From VMSU01 sp031400755 (GTDB lineage: Bacteria; Desulfobacterota; Desulfobulbia; Desulfobulbales; VMSU01), in assembly GCA_031400755.1 (NCBI GenBank), contig JANNQL010000206.1, positions 1-13,015 on the forward strand: a DNA stretch of 13,015 nucleotides, given 5' to 3'. Position numbers and translations under genes: made by a program. The notes below the pieces were generated by a model, which did not search any database, was not told the DNA's origin, and saw only the letters and a list, made by a program, of their open reading frames with translations. Positions 6,226 to 12,717 of the stretch are shown piece by piece (positions within the stretch are counted from its first letter, which is position 1; the number at the start of each line of letters is the position of its first letter).

Positions 6226-8112
6226 CTACCCAAGTGAGCGCAATATTTTTCTGACGGTATCAAAAATGGATTCAGTGGAGGCGGTGGGGACCTTGACCAC
6301 CAGACGGCTGTCCGGGGTCAGACGCGCTGTCTTCTTGTGATGCTCGACATAGAGGAGGATGCGCTCCGGCGAGGCCGGGGTGTTGTTGGCAAAGGAGATG
6401 ACCAGGGCGCTGGGGGCCTCCTCCAGTTTGGATATTTTAAGTTTTTTCAACTCAAGTTTCAAGGTGACGACGTTAAAGAGGTTCATGGTGGCCGGCGGCA
6501 GATGTCCGTAGCGGTCGACGAATTCCTCCTGTAGATCAACCGCCTCTAACTCTGAGGCAACGCTTGCGATCCTACGGTAGGCTATATAGCGCTGGTCGAG
6601 GTCGGGGATGTACTCCTCCGGGATAAAGGCCGAGACCTTGAGGTTGATCTCCGGGTCGATTTCAGCACTCTCGGCCGGCCCCCCTCCTCCCTCGCCGAAT
6701 TCGCCATGGCGCTTCAAATCTTCCACCGTCCTCTGCAACAGGTCGAGGTAGAGGTCATAGCCCACTGCGGCGATGGTGCCGCTCTGCGATTCGCCGAGTA
6801 TATTGCCGCCGCCGCGGATCTGCAGGTCGGAAAGCGCGAGCTTAAAGCCGCCGCCCAGTTCGTTGTAATCCATCAACGCCCGCAACCGTTGCTTGGCATC
6901 CTTGGACAAGAGTTCGAGGGAGGGCACCAGCAGGTAGGCATAGGCCTGTTCTTTACTGCGTCCCACCCGGCCACGCAGCTGGTAGATCTCGGCCAGGCCC
7001 ATACGGTCGGCGCGGTTAATGATGATGGTGTTGGCGTTGGGGATGTCCAAGCCCGACTCGATAATGGTGGTGCAGATCAGGACATTGACCTCTTTGCGAA
7101 CAAAGCTGACCATGATTTCTTCCAGGTTCTTGCCCGGCATCTGACCGTGGGCCACGGCGATCTTGGCCTCCGGCACCAGCTTCTGGACCTTGAAGGCCAG
7201 GTCGTGGATGGAGTGCACCCGGTTGTGGACCAGAAAGACCTGACCGCCGCGCTGGAGTTCACGGACAATCGCCTCCTTGATCACCAGCTCCGAATACTTG
7301 GCGATAAAGGTCTTGACCGACTGCCGGTTGACCGGCGGGGTGTTGATCACCGACAGGTCACGCACCCCCAAAAGCGACATCTGCAGGGTGCGAGGGATAG
7401 GGGTGGCGGTCAGGGTCAAGACATCGATCCCGGTGCGCAGCATCTTCAACCGTTCCTTGTGGGTAACGCCAAAGCGATGTTCCTCGTCGATGATCAGTAG
7501 CCCCAGGCGCTTGAAGACCACGTCCTTGGAGAGCAGGCGGTGAGTGCCGATAATGATGTCGATCTTGCCCGCTGCCAGGTCTTTTAATATCTGGCGCTGC
7601 TCGGCGCTGGAGCGGAAGCGGTTCAGGCAGTCGATGGTCACCGGGAAGCCCTGCAGCCGTTCCTTGAAAGTAGCGACGTGCTGCTCGGCCAGCACCGTGG
7701 TCGGCACCAGGATCGCCACCTGATAACCGTCCGCCGCCACCTTGAAGGCGGCCCGGATCGCCACCTCGGTCTTGCCGAAGCCGACATCGCCGCAGACCAA
7801 GCGGTCCATGCACTGCTCAGTAGTCAGGTCGTGCATGACCTCGGTGATGGCCTTGATCTGGCCTGGGGTCTCGTCGTAGGCAAAGGACTCCTCCAGCTCC
7901 TGAAACAGGGCATCAGGCCGCGAGAAGGCGGTGCCGGTAATGACTTTGCGGCGGGCATAGAGGGTGAGCAGGTGTTGGGCCACCTTCCAGACCGCCTCCT
8001 GGACCTTTTGCTTGGTGATGCTCCAGGCCTTGCTGCCTAAGCGGGAGAGGACCGGCGCCTTGTCGGTCAAGCCGTTGTACTTGCTGATGGTGTTGATGCG
8101 ATCCACCGGCAC
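6226..8112 (-). CDS. mfd: Mfd C-terminal fragment (translocase and TRCF domains)
   Basis: From the first GTG after the amber codon this gives 628 residues. The homologous frame actually begins right after the TAG, at 8238. The motor is intact: Walker A GDVGFGKT (fragment residues 108-115), Walker B box DEEH (209-212), LTATPIPRTL, the second RecA-like lobe with TTIIESGLDIPNANTIII and LRGRVGRSKEQAYAYLL, the relay region GGGNILGESQSG, and the C-terminal domain with IPEEYIPDLDQRYIAYRRIAS. Starting at 8112 would remove about 42 residues of the polymerase-interacting domain, so an independently initiated fragment is unlikely to be a normal Mfd motor. The terminal stop is TAG at 6226-6228, with a TAA in frame three codons later. 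Confidence 0.8.
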   Translation of the reverse strand: MPVDRINTISKYNGLTDKAPVLSRLGSKAWSITKQKVQEAVWKVAQHLLTLYARRKVITGTAFSRPDALFQELEESFAYDETPGQIKAITEVMHDLTTEQCMDRLVCGDVGFGKTEVAIRAAFKVAADGYQVAILVPTTVLAEQHVATFKERLQGFPVTIDCLNRFRSSAEQRQILKDLAAGKIDIIIGTHRLLSKDVVFKRLGLLIIDEEHRFGVTHKERLKMLRTGIDVLTLTATPIPRTLQMSLLGVRDLSVINTPPVNRQSVKTFIAKYSELVIKEAIVRELQRGGQVFLVHNRVHSIHDLAFKVQKLVPEAKIAVAHGQMPGKNLEEIMVSFVRKEVNVLICTTIIESGLDIPNANTIIINRADRMGLAEIYQLRGRVGRSKEQAYAYLLVPSLELLSKDAKQRLRALMDYNELGGGFKLALSDLQIRGGGNILGESQSGTIAAVGYDLYLDLLQRTVEDLKRHGEFGEGGGGPAESAEIDPEINLKVSAFIPEEYIPDLDQRYIAYRRIASVASELEAVDLQEEFVDRYGHLPPATMNLFNVVTLKLELKKLKISKLEEAPSALVISFANNTPASPERILLYVEHHKKTARLTPDSRLVVKVPTASTESIFDTVRKILRSLG

Positions 8113-8238
8113 GTAGAGCTTGTCTTCATCCTTGTAGGTCAGGAGCAGGAAATCGCTGACCAGCTCGCCCAGCCTGATATTGCTGATGCCATCATAGATG
8201 GCCAGGCCGTGGTCGCGGTGGACGACGATGTCGCCGAT

Positions 8239-8241
8239 CTA
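8239..8241 (-). other. mfd: In-frame amber codon inside mfd
   Basis: The plus strand reads CTA, the coding strand TAG. It separates ...NFEEL from IGDIVVHRDHG. Other Mfd proteins have a polar residue such as His, Lys or Gln at this place (Escherichia coli: LAEL-H-IG), so a CAG-to-TAG transition or a single base-call error would be enough to create it. Confidence 0.9.
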
Positions 8242-9915
8242 CAGCTCCTCGAAATTGACGGCAGGCTCGTTCGTGGTCTTGGCCTTTTTCTTCCTGGTCT
8301 GGCCCAGCCGCTTCTCCCCGAACAGTTCGACCTCGGACAGGAAATGGACCTTTTCGTCTATGAGGTCAAAGCCCGCCGACAGCGGCAAGGGATAGAGATT
8401 GATGGCCTGGCTGGGGACAAGCTTCAGGGCCGGGCCGTCTACTAGGTTGATGGGCAGGTCGTGGCCGCCAAGCATCTGGCCGAGCTGGGTGGCGTGCCGT
8501 TCCGAACGGCAGGCGATATGGACCTGGTCGCCATCCTTCAACCAGTCCCGCAGATAAACAGTCAGCGGCGCCAGCAGGCCGAACTTCTGGCGTTGCAGTT
8601 CCAGGTGCTGCTTGATCAGGGTATGATTGCCGCAGTGGATGACAATTGGTGTTTCGGCGGTGGTTCGACTCCGCTCACCAACCGATCCGATCCCCGATTC
8701 AATCGTTCCCCGAGCCCCCCGCAAGGGGGGACTCAGTTCAGTCCCCGCTGGTGTCGGACGGGGATAAACTCCGTCAAAGGGAGGAGTCGAAGGGCGGTCC
8801 CTGGTTCCCTGAGCGGAGTCGAAGGGAGGAGTCGAAGGGTCCAGCTCCCCTGTCTCAACCTCTTCAAAATCAAAGAGCTTAACAGTCCTGGACCCATCCA
8901 GACGCTTTTGAAAGGCCTCTTTAGTCAAAAAGATGTTGTGCGGCGGCACGATGGCCGATTGCACGGCGCGGGCCTCCTGGTAATTGGCCTCGATCCGTTC
9001 CCAGACGAGCTGGATGGTGCGGTAAATCTGGGGCGGGTCGAGCAGGAAGACCAGGCTGCCTGGCGCCAGGCAGGCCATCGGATCGCTCAACTCGGCGTGG
9101 AACAGGGGCAGAAAGAACTCGATGCCGGGAAATTTAAGGCCGCGGCTGATCTTGTCCATGACCACCTCTTTTTCATCCCGGCTCCAGGACAGCTCGAGTG
9201 CGATCCTCTCTACCCGGTCAAGCAACAGGGCCCTGCCCTCATCATCGGGCGGAAAAAGGACATCGCTGACCGGGATGATCTCGGCCTCAGTGATCTCCTG
9301 GATGGAGCGCTGGCTGATTGGGTCGAAGAGCCGCATGGTCTCAACCAGATCGCCAAAGAAATCAAGCCTGATCGGATAGTCAAAGCCAGGGGGGAAGATA
9401 TCCATGATGCCGCCGCGTCGGCTGAACTCGCCGGCGTTCTGCACCAGACTCATCGACTCGTAGCCGGCCTCGATCAGACGGCGGGCAAGCTCTTCCTGGT
9501 CGATCTCCTCGCCGCTGATGATGAGTTCGGCCAGGCCAGTGAGCTTGGCGTCCGGCAAGACCTTGCGCAGCAGGGCCTCACACGACGCCACCATCAGGTA
9601 AGGTGCCCCGCCGGTCTTGATCTTGTAGAGGGCCGAGAGGCGTTGGGCCGTGGTCTGCGGGTCCGGGGAGAGCGGGGTGTAGGGCGGGATCTCGTAGCCC
9701 GGATAGTAATGGACCGGGGCGGTGGTGAAGAGGGCGAGGTCCTGGGCCAGTTGCCCGGCCTGGGATTCAGTCGCCGTCACCAGAAGCAGGGGCCTGGCGA
9801 TCCTGGCGCTGGCCTGGGCGGCAAGCAGGGCGGCAGCGCTTGGTTTGAGTCCGGAGATCGATAACGGCTGGCCGCCTTGAGTCAAGAGCGGGATGAGTTG
9901 ACTGATTTTTTGCAC
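8239..9915 (-). CDS. mfd: Mfd N-terminal fragment (UvrB-like module and D3), up to the amber codon
   Basis: If the TAG terminates translation, this 558-residue product results. It contains the nucleotide-fold-like UvrB homology module that binds UvrA (LLLVTATESQAGQLAQDLA, then VHYYPGYEIPPYTPLSPDP near the N-terminus; FSRRGGIMDIFPPG and PIRLDFFGD in the middle). The repeat-derived insert follows, then a D3-like segment ending in a Lys-rich linker and FEEL. It has no functional motor of its own: in Mfd these lobes have lost ATPase motifs. Alone it could still titrate UvrA, a known property of the isolated UvrB-homology module. Confidence 0.8.
   Translation of the reverse strand: MQKISQLIPLLTQGGQPLSISGLKPSAAALLAAQASARIARPLLLVTATESQAGQLAQDLALFTTAPVHYYPGYEIPPYTPLSPDPQTTAQRLSALYKIKTGGAPYLMVASCEALLRKVLPDAKLTGLAELIISGEEIDQEELARRLIEAGYESMSLVQNAGEFSRRGGIMDIFPPGFDYPIRLDFFGDLVETMRLFDPISQRSIQEITEAEIIPVSDVLFPPDDEGRALLLDRVERIALELSWSRDEKEVVMDKISRGLKFPGIEFFLPLFHAELSDPMACLAPGSLVFLLDPPQIYRTIQLVWERIEANYQEARAVQSAIVPPHNIFLTKEAFQKRLDGSRTVKLFDFEEVETGELDPSTPPFDSAQGTRDRPSTPPFDGVYPRPTPAGTELSPPLRGARGTIESGIGSVGERSRTTAETPIVIHCGNHTLIKQHLELQRQKFGLLAPLTVYLRDWLKDGDQVHIACRSERHATQLGQMLGGHDLPINLVDGPALKLVPSQAINLYPLPLSAGFDLIDEKVHFLSEVELFGEKRLGQTRKKKAKTTNEPAVNFEEL
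8661..8841. repeat. Repeat-element cluster inserted in frame in mfd
   Basis: TTCGACTCCGCTCA (8664-8677) is the exact reverse complement of 8810-8823. A 17-bp direct repeat, AGGGAGGAGTCGAAGGG, occurs at 8778-8794 and 8823-8839, 45 bp (15 codons) apart. Hairpins CCCCCC-GCAA-GGGGGG (8715-8730) and TCCCCG...CGGGGA (8742-8764) lie between. The encoded stretch, residues about 359-420, is low in complexity, includes PSTPPFD twice, and interrupts otherwise Mfd-like sequence between FDFEEVETGEL and ETPIVIHCGNH. This is repeat DNA that has entered a gene without breaking the frame. I recall motifs of the GAGCGGAGTCGAA type as dispersed repeats in many bacteria; this is from memory and unverified. Confidence 0.7.
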
Positions 9916-9922
9916 AGAGTTG

Positions 9923-10130
9923 ATTTTTTCTAAAATGAAGGCTTGGGGATCAGCGTAAGTACTCAGGTCTATAGGCTATAGGGATTAGACTGTTATCCAC
10001 AGAAAACACGTGATACGGGCCGTGGCGGGCCGCCCATCATGTGACCCGTTTCTTTGCCTAACAGCCTTCCGCCTATAGCCTAATCAACCTAAAGGTAGTT
10101 ACATTTTTTCAAATGAAGATTGGGCATCAG
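9923..10130. repeat. Imperfect ~30-bp direct repeats bracketing an inverted repeat, upstream of mfd
   Basis: The segment at 9923-9953 (ATTTTTTC, AAATGAAG and GATCAG blocks) recurs with a few changes at 10103-10130, 180 bp away. Between the copies, TAGGCTATAGG (9972-9982) is exactly complementary to 10072-10082, enclosing a GC-rich partial dyad around 10008-10045. Direct repeats outside inverted repeats resemble a small non-autonomous insertion with a duplicated flank. A duplicated mfd leader is the other reading, because one copy sits directly before the mfd start. The remainder of the 504-bp gap 9916-10419 shows no credible gene, only a run of eight G (10191-10198) and short dyads. Confidence 0.45.
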
Positions 10131-10389
10131 CCAAGGGTCAGCAGTCTCCCTGGGCCGTTGGCTAGCATTGATCACAGGGGCAGGCTTGGCGGGGGGGGAG
10201 ACCCTTCAAGAGAGGCGAACATAGCAGATTGGCCGAGAAATGACAAGTGAGCGGGTCTTTTCTACAACGATTGTCAAATAGGCACTGCATAGGTATATCA
10301 AACGAACAAAAATCCCACATGATATAAGGAGACGCAGCAAATCAGACTTTTTTTGCAACACCATTAACCTTGCGCCGACGCGAGGGCAA

Positions 10390-10409
10390 GTGGAAGCAAA
10401 TTGTTCCAC
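10390..10409 (-). terminator. Possible transcript-end hairpin after the chemoreceptor gene
   Basis: GTGGAA and TTCCAC form a 6-bp stem with an 8-nt loop, starting about 10 bp after the chemoreceptor stop at 10420. There is no T run after it on the minus strand, so it is a weak intrinsic terminator at best. Confidence 0.3.
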
Positions 10410-10419
10410 CCACATTTTT

Positions 10420-11814
10420 TCACCCATGCAGCAACAAATGGAGATCCTGCATCGTGACTTCAATCTTGTCAGTCTGTTCCCGAAGGATTTGCGAAACAGC
10501 AGCGCTTTCCTCTGCCGAAGCGGCGGTGGTTTGGGTAACCTTGTCGATCTCGGTCAGGGCAGTATCAATCTGGCCGATGCCTTGGGTCTGTTCCTTTGAG
10601 GCGATAGCGATTTCGGCTATCAAGGTTTCGATCTTCCCGACCTTTCCCTTGATCTCATCAAAGGTCGCCGTAACTTCGCGGCTGATGACAACTCCTGCCG
10701 TTGCCTTGGTAATGGAATCGCCGATCTTCTCGGCGGTCTCGCGGGCGGCCGAGGCGCTACGCTGGGCAAGACTACGAACCTCTTCAGCCACCACCGCGAA
10801 TCCTCTTCCGGCTTCGCCGGCACGGGCCGCCTCAACAGCGGCATTTAAGGCGAGAAGATTCGTCTGAAAGGCGATTTCATCGATGGTCTTGATGATTTTT
10901 TCTACCTCGTCGCTCGATTTTTTAATGTCGTCCATGGCCACGGACATCCGGTGGATCTGCTCACTACCGGCCTCGGCTGCGACGCGGGCATCGGTGCCCC
11001 ATTGCCGCGCGGCCTCCGCATTTTCCTGCGTACTCTTTGCCATGCTTCCCATTTCTGCCATGGAAGCGGACGTCTCCTCGATGGAGGCCGCCTCCTCGCT
11101 GCTCGCTTCGGAAAGGGACAGGCTTGAAGCGGCGATCTCTCCGACAGCGGTACTGAGGGAATGAAAAGCCTCAGAAAGGGTCGTGGAGACCTTTTCAAGC
11201 CCCGTGCTGATATTCCTTCTGATCTGCCAGGCAAACACCAGAAAAAAAGAAAAGCCAACGCCGCAGGCAAGAAGGACAATGACGCCCAGCCGTTTCATCC
11301 TCGTCGTGCTTTCTCCCAACTGCCGGTCGGCATCCTGTTTCACTGAGGTTTGATATTTCTCAATGGCCTGTAGAATTTTTTCAAATGCCGGATTTGATTC
11401 CTCAATAAAACTCTGAAGGGCAAGGGCCTGCTCACCCCGCAAGAGTGTATCCTTGACCTTGTTATTTTTTTCCGTCAGGGACTGAAAGGCCGCACCCACG
11501 TCACCAGCGCCCGTTAAGTTTCCAATGCGCTGTTGCACTTCCTTGCCAGCAGCTTCACCTTGGTCGAGCAACTTTTGCAAGGCGTCGATATCCGTCTCCC
11601 GTAAAAGCTGCTGCACAATACTTTGCACCCCGGAGGCGGCATGAATCACCTTAAATACCTCTTCGGTCAACTTGGTCTGTTTCGCCATCAATCTCTGATT
11701 TTCCGAGGTGAGCTGGGATATAAACCAGCCAGCTGACACACCGGCGAACGAGGTGATGACAACGGAAATCAAGATCAGAAAAAACAACTTGCGTGACACG
11801 CCCATAACAATCAC
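10420..11814 (-). CDS. Methyl-accepting chemotaxis protein without a canonical HAMP domain
   Basis: The protein is 464 residues. TM1 is at about 9-31. A periplasmic, mostly helical domain of about 140 residues follows with no Cache signature. TM2 is at about 177-196. The cytoplasmic signalling domain follows. The hairpin tip that binds CheA and CheW is unmistakable at about 311-350 (IDEIAFQTNLLALNAAVEAA, then GRGFAVVAEEVRSLA). Between TM2 and the signalling coiled coil there are only about 40 residues (WQIRRNISTGLEKV...) and I see no normal HAMP pattern, so the membrane signal may pass directly into the coiled coil. There is no CheR/CheB-docking pentapeptide at the C-terminus. The start is GTG at 11812-11814; an ATG three codons later (11803-11805) is a good alternative. 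Neither has a clear Shine-Dalgarno. It lies 68 bp downstream of the PDC-like gene on the same strand. Confidence 0.9.
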   Translation of the reverse strand: MIVMGVSRKLFFLILISVVITSFAGVSAGWFISQLTSENQRLMAKQTKLTEEVFKVIHAASGVQSIVQQLLRETDIDALQKLLDQGEAAGKEVQQRIGNLTGAGDVGAAFQSLTEKNNKVKDTLLRGEQALALQSFIEESNPAFEKILQAIEKYQTSVKQDADRQLGESTTRMKRLGVIVLLACGVGFSFFLVFAWQIRRNISTGLEKVSTTLSEAFHSLSTAVGEIAASSLSLSEASSEEAASIEETSASMAEMGSMAKSTQENAEAARQWGTDARVAAEAGSEQIHRMSVAMDDIKKSSDEVEKIIKTIDEIAFQTNLLALNAAVEAARAGEAGRGFAVVAEEVRSLAQRSASAARETAEKIGDSITKATAGVVISREVTATFDEIKGKVGKIETLIAEIAIASKEQTQGIGQIDTALTEIDKVTQTTAASAEESAAVSQILREQTDKIEVTMQDLHLLLHG

Positions 11815-11828
11815 CGACTTTGATTTAT

Positions 11829-11859
11829 GGAAGCCGCCGAGCTGGACACGGCGGCTTCC
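11829..11859. repeat. Perfect 11-bp stem hairpin between the PDC-like gene and the chemoreceptor
   Basis: GGAAGCCGCCG (11829-11839) pairs with CGGCGGCTTCC (11849-11859) across a 9-nt loop. No U tract follows on the minus strand, so a full intrinsic terminator is not supported. Partial termination, or a 3' stabilising stem that would leave more PDC-like message than receptor message, both fit. Confidence 0.6.
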
Positions 11860-11882
11860 CCTGCTGTTTCTCCAGCCAAAGA

Positions 11883-12434
11883 CTAAATCTTCATTACCCC
11901 AAAGCCGATCACGATGGCGCCGATGGGTGTGGCCCCATCCAGCACCGGCACCGAGACCTGAACCTGCTGCTTGCCTGTTGACTCATCCACTTCCACTGCT
12001 CCCTGCCAGGTTTTTCCGGCCATGGGCTGGTCATGTTTTTCCTTGCCCTTGTGGGTCCAACTGGTGGTTTTAGAAAGAAACGCGACCTTGCCGCCGTCCG
12101 CGCCGGAGACAAAAATTTCGGTAACCGCGTCATCCTTTTTGGCCTTGAGGTACACGGCAAGTTCATTTTTGGCGAGCGACTGTACAAACGGGTCGATGAT
12201 GGTCAACGTCTTCCATTTGTCGTTGGTCATGCCCTTGGCGTCGGCAGAAGGGTTGGCGTTATAGTCTTTCACGGCAGCAACTATTTTTGCGTCGGCGCTC
12301 CATTCTTGAAACGCCTTGACCTTGGCGTCCACCTTGGTTTGTTGCTCAGGGGTAAGTCCTGCGCCGAAGCAGGGAGAGAAAATTAAAAATGATGACAAAA
12401 CAACGGCGGCGATCATGGCTGAAACATGTTTCAT
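11883..12434 (-). CDS. Secreted stand-alone PDC/Cache-like sensor domain protein
   Basis: The protein is 183 residues from the ATG at 12432-12434. That start is chosen because AAGGAG sits 6 nt upstream and it yields a clean Sec signal peptide (basic start, hydrophobic core, cleavage near FGA at about residue 25). A longer in-frame start at 12506 would put 24 non-signal residues in front. The mature part looks like one Cache/PDC fold: a leading helix region, TLTIIDPFVQSL, TEIFVSGADGGKVAFLSKTT, then VEVDESTGKQQVQVSVPVLD and PIGAIVIGF, the typical closing strands. No membrane anchor or output domain follows, so it should be free in the periplasm. It lies immediately upstream of a chemoreceptor, which suggests that it binds a ligand and presents it to that receptor; this is inference. 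Stop is TAG. Confidence 0.8.
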   Translation of the reverse strand: MKHVSAMIAAVVLSSFLIFSPCFGAGLTPEQQTKVDAKVKAFQEWSADAKIVAAVKDYNANPSADAKGMTNDKWKTLTIIDPFVQSLAKNELAVYLKAKKDDAVTEIFVSGADGGKVAFLSKTTSWTHKGKEKHDQPMAGKTWQGAVEVDESTGKQQVQVSVPVLDGATPIGAIVIGFGVMKI

Positions 12435-12440
12435 GGTAAG

Positions 12441-12446
12441 CTCCTT
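12441..12446 (-). promoter_or_regulatory. Shine-Dalgarno of the PDC-like gene
   Basis: CTCCTT on the plus strand reads AAGGAG on the minus strand, 6 nt upstream of the ATG at 12432-12434. It decides the start in favour of the shorter protein with the signal peptide. Confidence 0.75.
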
Positions 12447-12523
12447 TTTGGATGGTTGAGTGAAGTGGAGATGGCTTCTTGCGTAGAAGAAAATAAAAAC
12501 AGCCATCGATTGGCTTTCTTTCA

Positions 12524-12552
12524 GGCTATCAAAAATAAGATATCGATGTCAA
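12524..12552 (-). promoter_or_regulatory. Possible sigma-70-type promoter of the PDC-like gene
   Basis: On the minus strand a perfect TTGACA (12552-12547) is followed after 16-17 nt by GATAGC/ATAGCC, a poor -10 box. I looked for FliA-type (sigma-28) boxes, common for chemotaxis genes, and saw no convincing match. The leader from here to the start is about 90 nt. Confidence 0.3.
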
Positions 12553-12555
12553 ATA

Positions 12556-12575
12556 GTAAAAAAAACCTTTTTTAC
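12556..12575. terminator. A/T hairpin downstream of the partial chemoreceptor
   Basis: GTAAAAAA pairs with TTTTTTAC over a 4-nt loop. Read on the minus strand it includes a T8 run and follows the folded element at 12580-12711, so the two together could end transcription from the upstream chemoreceptor gene. Confidence 0.4.
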
Positions 12576-12579
12576 GACT

Positions 12580-12711
12580 AACTATTCAGCAGCGCCGCAG
12601 ATGCGAGATTTATATTGGCCCGCTTCGTCGGCCAATAAATAGGCCTGCGAGCTATAGCAGCGCTATGCGAGCAGGCCTATGACGAAGCAGATGTGGTGCT
12701 GCGGGATAGTT
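12580..12711. repeat. Nested inverted-repeat element of about 130 bp
   Basis: The outer arms 12580-12596 and 12695-12711 are complementary over 17 bp with four mismatches. Inside, ATAGGCCTGC (12639-12648) pairs perfectly with 12671-12680. GCTTCGTC (12622-12629) pairs with GACGAAGC (12681-12688), which directly continues the right arm. The apex is ATAGC-AGC-GCTAT (12654-12666). The left side carries an extra bulge, itself able to fold as TTGGCC...GGCCAA. The element fills most of the gap after the partial chemoreceptor and could be a MITE/BIME-like extragenic repeat or a structured RNA or terminator. Confidence 0.6.
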
Positions 12712-12717
12712 TTAGCA

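Larger units (their letters stand above)
6226..9915 (-). pseudogene. mfd: mfd, transcription-repair coupling factor, interrupted by one in-frame TAG
   Basis: One reading frame of 1230 codons (terminal stop included) covers a full Mfd: UvrB-like N-terminal module, D3, RNA-polymerase-interacting domain, translocase and C-terminal TRCF domain. Mfd strips stalled RNA polymerase from lesions and recruits UvrA. The frame is broken only by a TAG at codon 559. Translation resumes in the same frame with IGDIVVHRDHGLAIYDG, the conserved start of the polymerase-interacting domain. The length exceeds the roughly 1150 residues usual for the family, mainly because of a repeat-derived insert near codons 359-420. 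It may be a nonsense-mutated gene, a sequencing error or a readthrough gene; everything else about it looks intact and under coding constraint. The start is GTG at 9913-9915 with no good Shine-Dalgarno, and the frame is open about 75 bp further upstream. Confidence 0.85.

Noticed and set aside
6706..7500. 264-codon plus-strand open frame opposite the Mfd motor domain
   Set aside because: It lies entirely over conserved helicase motifs on the other strand, so constraint belongs to mfd; no ribosome binding site or recognisable domain.
8239..8241. Selenocysteine recoding as the reason for the mfd stop
   Set aside because: Selenocysteine uses UGA; this codon is UAG, and Mfd has no known redox cysteine at this place.
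8778..8839. CRISPR-like direct repeats
   Set aside because: Only two copies of a 17-bp unit, inside a coding frame and with related sequence between them; this is a repeat-element cluster, not an array.
8461..9864. 467-codon open frame on the plus strand opposite mfd
   Set aside because: It is the mirror of a long conserved Mfd coding region with GC-rich third positions; its translation resembles no family and has the composition expected of an antisense shadow.
9916..10419. A tRNA or other known small RNA gene in the 504-bp gap
   Set aside because: No cloverleaf, no TTC-loop consensus and no recognisable riboswitch or RNA family; only short dyads and repeats are visible.
10206..10463. 85-codon minus-strand open frame in the gap below the chemoreceptor
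   Set aside because: It overlaps the chemoreceptor 3' end in another frame, has no Shine-Dalgarno and an odd Cys/Arg/Leu-rich composition; no support as a gene.
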